Part shown: positions 11,772-21,325 of the stretch, in pieces
How positions within the stretch are numbered: the first letter of the stretch is position 1
Layout of the letters: each line of letters opens with the position of its first letter
Assembly (NCBI GenBank): GCA_023627715.1
Contig: JAMAHW010000091.1
Span: 1-64,000, forward strand
Reading direction: 5' to 3'
From: Periconia sp. R9002
Lineage: Eukaryota; Ascomycota; Dothideomycetes; Pleosporales; Periconiaceae
DNA: 64,000 nt
Program-made: the position numbers and the translations under genes
Notes under the pieces: generated by a model
Database searches by the model: none
Told to the model about the DNA's origin: nothing
What the model saw: only the letters and a program-made list of their open reading frames with translations

Positions 11772-14234
11772 TTACGTAGAACCATCTTCTTCGCTTTGAC
11801 GCTGAACATCCAAGCTTCGTAATCGTTTGGCAAGCAGCCCAGCCCCGGGAGACGTCGTACCACTAAAAGCATCTACGTTGCGCTTCTCAAAAGCCGTAGC
11901 GCTGTTACCCTCGGTAACATGTGGGCTTTCAAAATTCAAAGACGTGAGTGAATTGCTCGTTGCACGCGGTAGGAACGGACTTTGCTCGTCCAGGTCCATT
12001 GCACGAGATAGAGGGCGCGGAGGTGTGATGGGTGTGCGTGACAGATTGAAAGGGATGGGCGCAATCGCATTAAGGGGCGCATGGAAGCTGCCGGTGTGGG
12101 ACGGCCCGCCTGTGAATTCAACGGCTGGCGGGGGAAACGGCAAGTGATGACTCGGGACCAGGCCGTCTAACTGATCGTAAGTCCTTTGGTGAGCTAGTGA
12201 GATCCCCGCGCTGCGACGTCGCATAGCCTTTTCGGCTGTAAGCTGTGCCGCTGTGGATGAAGGGGCTTGTGAGGCGAGTGAATCACGTGTAGCCTTGTAG
12301 GTGCTATAGCGCGGCTCTGGCAGTTGGACTTCATTTCGCAGTTTCTCCTTCCCATCCGGTACTCTGTTGGCGAAAACAACCCGTATACATTTGTACAAGT
12401 AATACCTACCTTTTGAGGGGCAACATATGTTCAGATGTATCAGGTATCGTAATATGGGTCGATCATTTGGATCGTCGGAGTTGCTGAGGGCAGCTTCTGG
12501 ACGATCTGTGCCCAGATTTGTGCGAGATGACAGAGGCATATCAATGATAGGTCCTGCCGAATAACTGCGCTGCCGAACGAAAGTCTTCTGGCCTGGTTCC
12601 ATGTCGGAGAGATCATAAGGAACAAGAAACAATTTAACAGCAGTTTTGTTGGGATTCTTGATGACAATCTGCAACTGGCCTACTTGTGGGATGCGATAGC
12701 TTCCACCGGGCGGTGCTTTTGGTGACGTTGATCTCCTTTTCTTCTTTTCTCGCCGTCGAATGTCCTCTTTAGTCCGCGATTGTGATCCCAACTCTTCCAC
12801 ATCAGCTCGGGAGCTGCTGTCTTCTGTGCCAGCGTTGGATGTCGTTTGACGCCTCTTTCGCCTGCTAGACTCTTTATTTTCATCTGGAGGCGATAACGAA
12901 TTCTCGAGATCTACAAGTCCTACGTATGGACTGGGTGAGTCATCGGATATGCGTCCGTTTCCGGTATTGTAGCTGTAGAAGACGGCGGGAAAGGGAATAG
13001 CTATATGAGGAGGGCATTTTAGATTGGAATTGCATTGTCCTTTTCCTAGGACGCCTATTTTGGCGATAAAGTTCAACGGCCGTGAAGGAGTTGTAGACAT
13101 TCTGCCTCGCAATATCGATTCTTCGTATGAACCAACCATGGGAGCGTGGTGCAGGGGCGAAGCGTCGGAGGAAATGGAAGGTTTACGCGAAGCAGGAAAA
13201 GGGGTTTGCGGACTTGAATGCGCTGAAAACGGCTGGAAGGATGTGATGGACCGTCTTGGTTGATGGGCCTGTGAGGGGATCGCCATGCCCCTCCGGGTAT
13301 GTCCGTTGGCCGTGGTGCTAGAAGCGGACCTCGCCATGTTGGTGGGTTTGTAGGCAGAAAAGGAATTAGGCGAAAATGTGTGGCGTCTGTTGTTTTTGTC
13401 TGAGCTGGGTGACGTTTGTCGGGAACCAGGTCTAGAGGAGAAATCGAGGTCTGTGTTGTTCGATTGTTGCACCAGTGGACTTGTAGGAGGCATGAATGCA
13501 AATGAGGTGAAGGATGATTGCGAGATGGCTCTAGCACGCGTACCAGGCTGGAAGTCGTAATTTTGCGGTTCCGGGAAGGGCAAAGTCGTCTCTGACCTGC
13601 TTAAAGGTCGCGCTGCGGCCGGGAAGGATTGATTCCATGGTACCACGGGGGAGGTAGCTAAAGGCGTCTCTAATGTGGAACTTTCTTCACGACAAGTACG
13701 TTCTTTCTTTTCTCTAAAATCTCCTGAATGCAAGGCGGACCTCGGGCGCTCAATCTCTAGACCTGCAGCAGCATGATCCCGGAGAGAATCAGGGGATGAA
13801 GCCTGAGGAGACTTGATATGGATGGGAGATCGAACTGGTGTCTGCGGGCGATCTCGAGAGGCTGGCCTGGAGTTTTGATGACTTTGACGATTCGCATTCT
13901 GGTATTGATCAGTATTTTGTGTCATGGAAAACTCTTCAAGACAACTGTGCACATGATATGATGTATGCTGGCAGGCACTCACATGCTGCCATGTCGGGGT
14001 GTTTGCCCTCTTCAGTTGCTGAATTAAATCGGCTCGGTCGAGCATCGGAGATTTACGGTCAAGATATGAATTCACAGTGTCCATGGAGTGGTTGAGGGTG
14101 GGCTCGACGTCACTTTTGACAGGTACATGGTCGGCACTTTGCAAGTTCCAAGCTCTTCGCGACTCTCTGGAAGGCGAGTGTCGGGACACTTGCCGCTTGG
14201 GCGGACTTTCGGAAGGATCATGAAATATGGGCAT
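11772..14234 (-). CDS. Atos-like protein (DUF4210 and meiotic segregation-type domain)
   Basis: Single-exon gene of 820 aa. The first ~360 residues are low-complexity and Ser/Pro/Arg/Gln-rich. Near residue 366 begins GSYEESILRGRMSTTPSRPL, followed by FIAKIGVLGKGQC and CPPHIAIPFPAVFYSY, the conserved core of the Atos/FAM214 family (DUF4210). After a basic linker (RRREKKKRRS), a second block starts near residue 509 with YRIPQVGQLQIVIKNPN and ends around FANRVPDG; this matches the family's second conserved domain, named for chromosome segregation in meiosis. Animal Atossa proteins are described as transcriptional regulators; the fungal role is unclear. The C-terminal tail is again disordered. 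The start is the only ATG that opens the frame. The leader on the minus strand carries CTCGT repeats. Confidence 0.82.
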   Translation of the reverse strand: MPIFHDPSESPPKRQVSRHSPSRESRRAWNLQSADHVPVKSDVEPTLNHSMDTVNSYLDRKSPMLDRADLIQQLKRANTPTWQHVSACQHTSYHVHSCLEEFSMTQNTDQYQNANRQSHQNSRPASRDRPQTPVRSPIHIKSPQASSPDSLRDHAAAGLEIERPRSALHSGDFREKKERTCREESSTLETPLATSPVVPWNQSFPAAARPLSRSETTLPFPEPQNYDFQPGTRARAISQSSFTSFAFMPPTSPLVQQSNNTDLDFSSRPGSRQTSPSSDKNNRRHTFSPNSFSAYKPTNMARSASSTTANGHTRRGMAIPSQAHQPRRSITSFQPFSAHSSPQTPFPASRKPSISSDASPLHHAPMVGSYEESILRGRMSTTPSRPLNFIAKIGVLGKGQCNSNLKCPPHIAIPFPAVFYSYNTGNGRISDDSPSPYVGLVDLENSLSPPDENKESSRRKRRQTTSNAGTEDSSSRADVEELGSQSRTKEDIRRREKKKRRSTSPKAPPGGSYRIPQVGQLQIVIKNPNKTAVKLFLVPYDLSDMEPGQKTFVRQRSYSAGPIIDMPLSSRTNLGTDRPEAALSNSDDPNDRPILRYLIHLNICCPSKGRYYLYKCIRVVFANRVPDGKEKLRNEVQLPEPRYSTYKATRDSLASQAPSSTAAQLTAEKAMRRRSAGISLAHQRTYDQLDGLVPSHHLPFPPPAVEFTGGPSHTGSFHAPLNAIAPIPFNLSRTPITPPRPLSRAMDLDEQSPFLPRATSNSLTSLNFESPHVTEGNSATAFEKRNVDAFSGTTSPGAGLLAKRLRSLDVQRQSEEDGST

Positions 14235-15220
14235 GACGAAGAGAAGTGGATGTGGCAGACAGCATGAGCAAGAGAATAAACACGGATCAGAGATGAGGAG
14301 AGAAGAGAGGTCGAGAGCAGTGGCGGGTTAGAAACAGCGGTGGTACAACAAGTAAGGTGAGTAAGGTGGTAGTGGTCAGGTAATCATGGATAAAGGTTGC
14401 AGGTCGGACCAGCAAGCACAATAGCGGGGAGCGCTGGCCGAACACTTGGATCAGGCGGTGGCAGGAGCGAAAGTGGTTTGAGTGGTGTGGTATCGAGTAA
14501 GTAGGCAAGTCACTGCAAAAGCAAAGGACGGTGTGACTGTGCTGGCTCCACTCAGATGACGACTGGCTGGCTGGCTGAAGTGTTGGTTGGACGGGTGGCA
14601 GCGGCGGCGAGTGCGAAGAAGAGGAGCGAGGCAGTTTCAGAAGGAGACGGTAGGTCTGGATGGATGGAAAGACGCGGAGAGGAAAGCGGAAAGCGGAGGG
14701 CGATGACGAGATAACACAAAGACAAGACGAGACGAGACGAGACGAAACGAGACGACAATCAATCAGTCAGTAAGTAGGTAACCAGTGAAGCAGGCGAGAC
14801 AGGTGCTAATAATAAAATACAAGGCGATTCAAACCAATCGCTACGCTGACGCATTCAGGCCGACCCCTCCCGCGCCATGCAATGTGATGCTGTCCAAAGT
14901 GGAAGAGAGAGAATTGCTGCCAGGTCACACGACGAGAAACAATAGATTGGCGTGGCGGCGGGATTTCTGGCCGATTTCTTTTTTGTGCATGGGAGCCGGA
15001 TGATGATGATGATGACAATGATGCATGAGGAGTTTGTTTCTGTCTTGCATAGGTAGGGTGATAAACTCCCTCAATGACTGGCGCCACTAGCCCTAGACAC
15101 TACTTACCCACCCGATGAGCACAGACCAGCCCTTCTGCCAAGCACAAGTCGACTGGTTACGAGAGTTGCCTTTTTTTTTCTGCCTCCACACATCCCTTCG
15201 TTAACTTTCAGTCGGCACCA
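14235..15220. other. divergent promoter region of Atos-like and FYV7-like genes
   Basis: No gene. About 1 kb shared by two divergent starts. It is purine-rich on the plus strand towards the Atos-like gene and holds a (CGAGA)n microsatellite at about 14726-14753. A short ATGATG run lies near 15001-15025. A poly-T stretch at about 15171-15179 precedes the FYV7-like start. Confidence 0.5.
14726..14753. repeat. pentanucleotide microsatellite (CGAGA-type)
   Basis: About five ACGAG units, one with an A substitution, in the leader or promoter of the Atos-like gene. Confidence 0.8.
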
Positions 15221-15916
15221 ATGGCTCCCAAACGCCCCCATGAAGATGCCTCGAGCAAATCTGTGAAGAAGCAGCGCAAAGGCTTCCAAGTTGGCCCCGC
15301 AAATTTGCCTGACGGCATTCACAAGCGCAAAGGTGCGTTGCAGTCTTCTCTTCGTGAGCGACGATTGCATGAACATACTGACAATTATGCAGTACAAAAG
15401 ATCAAGAAAGACCTCATTCACAAGGCAAAACTCAAGAAGGAATTTGCAAAGTTGAAAGCCAAGGAAGCCAAGGAAGAAACCACTCCACAGAAATCAGTCT
15501 ACGATCGCGAATCCCATGACGAAGCTCAAAATGCCGACGAGAAACCCACAGAGGAGCCCGCCCCCGAGCCAAGTTTAGAGCCGCATCCGGATCGTATACA
15601 AATGCTAGAGGGTGGAAATGCTTCCTCCGACAATGAGCCCGAGTCTACATCGCAATGGGAGCGGAGGAAACGGCGGCCGCGACCACAGCCTTTTAAGAAA
15701 GAGACAGAGCTTGGACAGAGGAAGAAAATCGAGGCTGAGGACCGACAGAAAGCCCGCGAGGAAGCGGAGAAGGAGCGTGCTAGGAAGATAGCAGAGAGGG
15801 AACGTTTTCGGAAGACAATGGCTAAGGCACGAGGCTCCGGCCCGGGACAGAGGAAGCTGGGCCGCGAGAGCACCGTGTTGCTGGAAAAGGCGAAGCGGCT
15901 GATGGGGAAGACGTGA
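15221..15916 (+). CDS. FYV7: FYV7-like rRNA-processing protein
   Basis: Two exons (15221-15332, 15393-15916) give 211 aa. The 60-nt intron has a clear branch point (TACTGAC), and its removal joins HKRK to [13 protein letters not shown]. Because its length is a multiple of three and it has no stop, an unspliced read-through is also open. The N-terminal [30 protein letters not shown] is the conserved Fyv7 signature. The middle is acidic and the C-terminal third is a charged Lys/Arg/Glu helix, probably coiled-coil. Yeast Fyv7 is a small nucleolar protein needed for 18S rRNA maturation in the small-subunit processome. It is longer than the yeast protein (about 150 aa), mainly through the acidic linker. 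Confidence 0.88.
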   Translation: MAPKRPHEDASSKSVKKQRKGFQVGPANLPDGIHKRKGALQSSLRERRLHEHTDNYAVQKIKKDLIHKAKLKKEFAKLKAKEAKEETTPQKSVYDRESHDEAQNADEKPTEEPAPEPSLEPHPDRIQMLEGGNASSDNEPESTSQWERRKRRPRPQPFKKETELGQRKKIEAEDRQKAREEAEKERARKIAERERFRKTMAKARGSGPGQRKLGRESTVLLEKAKRLMGKT

Positions 15917-16963
15917 AGCTGGCACCGGTACAACTCCGAAAGCGAGTCAAAGATCGCCGTATAGGGTTGAGAAAACCACCCCGGAATCCCGGCAGTTATA
16001 GCCCCGCTGAGTCCTCCACGGACGCTATCTTTTCACAAGATGGAGCTCACATCCCACTCGTCTCCGCCATGCACTACTTCCGGACACCATGCATGAACTG
16101 ACAAGAAAGTCTAAAGAGACGGTGGCCTTGCCCTGAAGCATCATGACTAACTAAGTGCCAACAGACAACCGGTATCTACACTATTAGAGTAGCACAACCG
16201 AGTGTAGTGGTCATACTAAACTAGAGTTTTAATCCAAAAGATTAATTCCTTGATGTATAGCATCGAACAAAAGAGACGCATTTCGTTGGCCTATGTATAT
16301 TTTTCGATACTTAAAGATCCGGTTGAGTTACTGTAACCATCCGTCATGTAAATGAAAAGAACAAGATCGTCATGACAGTAGACTTATGACTCGCGGTATC
16401 CACATACATGTACAATCAGATCAATAGTCGTTAAAATATCCAAGTTGTGCACGTGCACGCGTGTACACATGGCTGTCATGTGAATAGACTTGATCTGTGA
16501 ATCACATCCCTACATTCATTACCTTCTCCACCTACCCCGAAATCCTAAGATGATTTATTACGTGCAATCAAAACGTCGATCTCGAACTGAATCATGGACC
16601 CCCTCCGTTTACATGTCACCCCTCTGCATAAATCTTCATAGGGTGCTAGATGGGTTTTGAGGAGGCTCTTCTAGGTAGACTTCCGTCTTTATTTTCAATG
16701 GGTAGAGAAGGAAACGTGGGAAGAGAAAAAATGTATGAGAAGATCCGGAAAGGGGTCGAAAGGAGGGGTAAGAGAACAATAGGTTGTGCATACACATTGC
16801 ACAGTACCTAGCACTGAGCAAAGGTGGAGAGGATGAAAGAGCAGAAAACTTTTGATATCGCAGCTGTCGACGTACGGTGCCGCATGCATCTCTATATACC
16901 AAAAAGAAAGAAAAATGAAACCAAGATAGAAAACCAAGAAAACCAAAAAGCCAACTCGACACT
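15917..16963. other. convergent intergenic region
   Basis: No gene. Open frames at 16636-17027 minus are overlapping, hydrophobic and without family resemblance. A 12-bp perfect palindrome (GTGCACGTGCAC) lies at 16447-16458. The remainder is AT-rich. Confidence 0.5.
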
Positions 16964-19780
16964 TCAAGCCCCCTTCAACCCATCCAACCTCTCCTTCAAA
17001 ACATCCCACCCACCACTCCCCTCCCACGCCTCCTTCCCCTTCCCCAACACACTCCTCACCGCACTTCTCCCCTTAAACTTCCAATCCTTAGCCACGACCT
17101 CGCCCGACCCAGCAGCCAGGCCCTCGGTCCGCTCGCGCGGTCCCAGCGACTCATACGCATCCACCAAATCGACCGTCTGCTGCACCACGGCATCCCACTC
17201 CTTCTCGCTCGCCGATTCCCAGTTGGGCTGCGAAGTCACGGCGCGCCATGCTTTCTCGTGGCACTCGAGCGCCGACGAGGGGCGCGCCGTGTGCGTGTAG
17301 TAGAGGGCGAGGGTGAGCCAGAGCGAGGGGGAGAAGGTGATGAGGGGTTTGATGTGGGTTTCTAGGAGGGTGGTGAGGAGGCGGGGGAGGCCTGGCGCGG
17401 TTGGGTTTTGTTCTTCTTCGGAGGAGGATTGGGTCTCGATGACGTGGCGGACGAGGAGACGGATCGCGTCGGGGTCGATGCATTTCTCGCCGTCGGTTTT
17501 GCCGCGCATCTCGCAGATGCGGCGTTGCGCGCTGATGATGTCCATGTACGAGGGGGGTTCGGTGGATGCGGCGACGGCGAGGACGTTGGACCAGATGCGG
17601 TAGTTGTCGTGCTTGAGGGCCGCAGCGCGCTTGAATGCTTTGAGGGCATCGGTACGGGGATGGCTGGTCAGTTTTTGCGAAGCAGAAGGGGCGTCTTCGT
17701 CTTCGTCGTCGCCTTTTTGCGATGCGGTTGGTGGTGCTTTGGGACGCAGGTGGAGCAGTGCGGCGGCGAGATTGCTCCAGGCTTCTGCATCTTCGTCGTC
17801 GAGTTGCACGCATCGGGAGAAAGCTTCGACGGCATCTTTGAAGCGTTGGAGCTCGAGGTATGCACAGCCTAGGGCGAAGCGGGCGGGTTGGTTGAGCGGG
17901 TTCATTTGCAGTGACAATGTGTAAGCTTCTGCTGCTTTGGCGTAGTCGTGCTCGACGAAGTATCGTTGGCCGAGAGAGCGTTGAGCGCGTGCGTACCGTT
18001 GCCCGGACACTTCCCATGCCTTCTGGTACATAGTCATGTCTCTGTCGATGTCCCCTAGGATGCAGTATAATCGAGGGGCTTCTGCCGGCGGCGGGTCTCT
18101 CGCGGGGCCTTCCCATTTTTCGGTATCAAGGTCCACAGCTTCATCGTTGCCGTTGGTGGAATGGAAGAGTTGGCGTCGTACGATCCTCTTGGCCTTGTCT
18201 TCTTTCTCGGTAGCTGCCCAGCACAATGCTGCCTCAGCCCACATCTCGAGTCTCTCGTAGATTTCGAGGGCAGACCGAAGGCCACCGACACTGACCCAGC
18301 GAGCTGCTAGCTCGGACTCGAGCTCCCATCGAGATGGCGATGAAAGAGCAAAGACGTACTGCAGGCGTTCGTTTACGGGTGCAGACTCGCCGTCTTTGGC
18401 TTTGGGTAAGAAGGACGTGGCATCCTCGCCGACGGATGCCGAATCCCCTCCAGATGTCTCTGCAATCACCTGGTCAACCAGGGCCTGCAATTGCAAAAGA
18501 CCACGTTCCAGTGTACGTGACTTGTATCCTTCAATACGGCTCCGCACAAGTAAAGCTTGCGTATAGACTTGCCAGTTGGAACTTCCGCCTTCCAATACAC
18601 GAGTAGCATAGGGAAGGGTCTCTTCACGAGTAATACCATCGGCAGGGTTCGTATTAGTGATTGAGGATGCCAATGAGAGCAAAATCACTGAATCAAGCGG
18701 GTCCAACAACGGTTGATTGGCTGGGTCTAAAGAAGCCAGGCTTTCTGGTAGGGACGATGCTGTTCCGGGTTCTTTTGATCCCTCCGGTGTAAAGCTGATG
18801 GATTCAAGAAGTGTGTCATCGTTCAGGTCCAGATTTTCCGGCTTGGCTGTTGCAGTGGATGGGTTTCCTCCTACATCTGTACCAGCGCTTCGAGCAAGGA
18901 TCAACAATTGGCTCGTATCCTTTTGCTGAAATTTCGTTCTCTTGCCCATCAAACCTGTAAGAACAAACTCAAACTGCCTCTCGGTGGTCGCTTGATCAAG
19001 ATCAGCTTTAGCTTTCTTGTCTAAACCATGGTGTGTATGGATCGCTGCCTGCTCGAGTAAAAAGTGCACGTATAAATCTTTTATCCTCTTCTCCTTATCA
19101 AGATTTAGGATTATCCGCTCCAACGCTTCCAAATCCTCATATATCGCTTTTTGCAAAGAGGGGGCAGGCTCTGACAACAATCGCTGGTGAACAAAATTTG
19201 CTCTCAGTCTAGTCCAAACCGAAGACTCAATATTCTTTTGAATAGAGGGGCAAACTAGAATGCTCTCGGCGAGACACAAGAGCTCCGGATTAGGCGTCAG
19301 TTTATATGCAGCAACTCCGTCTGTGCCAAACGATGCCACAAGGTCTGTTCGTAGTTTTTTCAAGGCTGCTGAATCCGAAACAACCTCTGTAGGGAGCAAG
19401 ACATTCTCGGACTTGAAGGGAAGTGGAGGACCAGTAATTGTTGATTGAATAAAAGCGTACAGGGCAGCTACGGCCACAATGAAGAATAAGTGTTGACGAT
19501 AGACCGCAGTATCCTTCACCTGGGTCCCCTCATTTTCACTTCCTTTTGATAGCAGAAGTCCCAGGCGATGGAAGATGTAGTCGGTCCACGAGGGAAAATC
19601 TTGAAAGTAACCGTCTTTTGTCACTTCATTCTCTTGATACCCAAGCAGCAGCTGGACATCAGGATGCTTCAGCACGCTCTCATAATCACCGTGTTCGGTT
19701 GCACTGAGAATATCTTCCAGCACGACAGCAATTTCGTCCGGAAGCGTACTCCGGAAAAATCGGAGGAAAACGTCGGCCAT
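16964..19780 (-). CDS. EMW1: TPR-repeat protein, TTC27/Emw1-like
   Basis: Single exon of 938 aa from the ATG at 19780; the frame stays open to an earlier ATG at 19948, but MADVFLRFFRS looks like the usual start and the extra 56 residues are atypical. The C-terminal half holds tandem TPR units, for example YARAQRSLGQRYFVEHDYAKAAEAY, NQPARFALGCAYLELQRFKDAVEAF and DEDAEAWSNLAAALL, followed by a Lys/Asp-rich loop. The order of an N-terminal helical part and C-terminal TPRs fits human TTC27 and yeast Emw1, an essential protein linked to cell-wall integrity. TTC27-type proteins are thought to act as scaffolds or co-chaperones. Confidence in the family is good; the molecular role is inferred. Confidence 0.82.
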   Translation of the reverse strand: MADVFLRFFRSTLPDEIAVVLEDILSATEHGDYESVLKHPDVQLLLGYQENEVTKDGYFQDFPSWTDYIFHRLGLLLSKGSENEGTQVKDTAVYRQHLFFIVAVAALYAFIQSTITGPPLPFKSENVLLPTEVVSDSAALKKLRTDLVASFGTDGVAAYKLTPNPELLCLAESILVCPSIQKNIESSVWTRLRANFVHQRLLSEPAPSLQKAIYEDLEALERIILNLDKEKRIKDLYVHFLLEQAAIHTHHGLDKKAKADLDQATTERQFEFVLTGLMGKRTKFQQKDTSQLLILARSAGTDVGGNPSTATAKPENLDLNDDTLLESISFTPEGSKEPGTASSLPESLASLDPANQPLLDPLDSVILLSLASSITNTNPADGITREETLPYATRVLEGGSSNWQVYTQALLVRSRIEGYKSRTLERGLLQLQALVDQVIAETSGGDSASVGEDATSFLPKAKDGESAPVNERLQYVFALSSPSRWELESELAARWVSVGGLRSALEIYERLEMWAEAALCWAATEKEDKAKRIVRRQLFHSTNGNDEAVDLDTEKWEGPARDPPPAEAPRLYCILGDIDRDMTMYQKAWEVSGQRYARAQRSLGQRYFVEHDYAKAAEAYTLSLQMNPLNQPARFALGCAYLELQRFKDAVEAFSRCVQLDDEDAEAWSNLAAALLHLRPKAPPTASQKGDDEDEDAPSASQKLTSHPRTDALKAFKRAAALKHDNYRIWSNVLAVAASTEPPSYMDIISAQRRICEMRGKTDGEKCIDPDAIRLLVRHVIETQSSSEEEQNPTAPGLPRLLTTLLETHIKPLITFSPSLWLTLALYYTHTARPSSALECHEKAWRAVTSQPNWESASEKEWDAVVQQTVDLVDAYESLGPRERTEGLAAGSGEVVAKDWKFKGRSAVRSVLGKGKEAWEGSGGWDVLKERLDGLKGA

Positions 19781-20460
19781 TTTGATATAGTGTCGATATA
19801 TATTTTGAAGCGTGAAGTGTAAATTTCTCAGTCGGGCGTGATGACTGGATTGGTAGTGGGTGGCATCGCGGAAAATTAGTCGGTGGCGCACTAACTCTTT
19901 TTGGACAAGACTCCAATAACGTATCCAGCGCGATTGTTGCTCAGGCATTACTAATTAAAGTGTCTTCTTCTTCGCAATTGATTGGTGAAATCAGTCACGG
20001 TATCAACACTGGTAGGGATCTCAAGGTAACGTCCGTGGCTGGTGCTCAGGCATTACTTTGAGGAGAGTTTAGGTAATATCACCTGAAAACCTCGAGGATG
20101 TTGTAACGAGGGTGCTAATATCTCCAGTATGAAGTCTTATTAAGAAAAGTAGGAGAAGCCTTATATAGAAATGATTTCTCATTATCCTGCTTTCTTCTCA
20201 TATACTGTATTCTTATAAAAGAAAAAAAAAACGTCCTCACGGCATTGTATTTCAAGTACGGCGAGTGTCATCGGTATAGGCTCTCTTGAAGAATGGGTGA
20301 TATTGTAGTGCTAATCATAGTTTGGACGTTATCCGCACGCAAAAACACAAGATCCTACAGCACCACGGGACTTGCTTGGACAAAAATCACTAATCAAGAT
20401 ATTACTGGATTACGAGAACCAACTAAAGAAGCCAGAAGCCCGAAAATGCTCAACTCTTAC
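19781..20460. other. intergenic region between tandem minus-strand genes
   Basis: No gene. 19781-19948 may be 5' UTR or an N-terminal extension of the TPR gene. The rest is AT-rich, with a poly-A run near 20221. Confidence 0.5.
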
Positions 20461-21325
20461 CTAATCTGAATCACTACTTGAAGAGGAGGAGGAAGAGCTA
20501 CTGCCTCCACGCTTGTGCTCCTTGTGTTTGTGGTGCTTCTTGCCATGGCTGCTACCTCCATACAGACCACCAAGACCAGCAGAGCCAGCATACGAGCCAC
20601 TTCCGTGTTTCTTGTGTTTCTTGTGCTTTTTATCCTTCTTCCTACGTAAAAGCGGTTAGCAATCGTGGCTATGATAGACCAGACAGACATGTCCGACTTA
20701 CTTGTCATGCTTGTCGGAGAGGATGTTGGCGCCTACAGCACCAGCGACCATGCCGCCCATGGTACCAAGAACACCTCCTCCCATTTTGTGTCCAACAAAG
20801 GCGCCGCCAGCACCCCCGAGCAAGGTTGATCCAAGACCGCGATCGCCCTCCGGGCCACCAGGGCCACCCGGGGCTCCTGGGGCTCCGGGTTGGCCATACT
20901 GACCCTGAGCATGTTGCTGTGGGTAGCCTTGATCACCGTAGCCTTGATGAGCTGGTGCACCGTAAGGCGGTTGCTGTGGGGGATAAGGCGAGTGGCTGCG
21001 ATTCTGATCATATGGTTGTTGACCATGCTGATTGTAGTCGCCAGGAGGAGGGGCTCCGTACCCTTGCTGAGGGTAAGGCGAATGGGACGGAGGTGGAGCT
21101 GGGTAAGGGCTCTGTGAAGGGTCAGTTACTGTGCAGATGTCGCAAACTGTCGCAAAAGGTCAAGCTTACCTGCTGTGGGGGATACGGGCTTTGTTGACCT
21201 TGGTTGTACTGGTCGTGCGGCGGCTGTCCATACTGCTGCTGCTGAGGATAGGGACTGTGGCCTTGGGGAGGATACTGTCCGCCCTGGTGCGTCCCGTCGC
21301 CGCCGTAGTAGCCTTGATTACTCAT
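20461..21325 (-). CDS. Pro/Gln/Tyr-rich glycine-zipper protein with basic, Ser-ending tail
   Basis: Three exons (21325-21170, 21111-20702, 20641-20461) give 248 aa. Residues 1-145 are repeats of the SPYPQQ / GYGDQGYPQQ kind, low in charge and prion-like. A Gly-rich hydrophobic stretch follows (LLGGAGGAFVGHKMGGGVLG..GGMVAGAVGANIL), with glycine spacing like the glycine-zipper segments that form membrane-inserting hairpins. The tail is a His/Lys block (HDKKKDKKHKKHKKH), a Gly/Ser segment, then RGG and nine Ser with Asp, a good casein kinase 2 context. No enzyme domain is seen. Similar proteins are common in filamentous fungi without an assigned role; a membrane or condensate-forming role is inference. 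Confidence 0.75.

Noticed and set aside
19781..19948. 56-residue N-terminal extension of the TPR protein
   Set aside because: It is open but Arg/His/Tyr-rich and unlike the family; the second ATG at 19780 begins the conserved MADVFLRFF segment.
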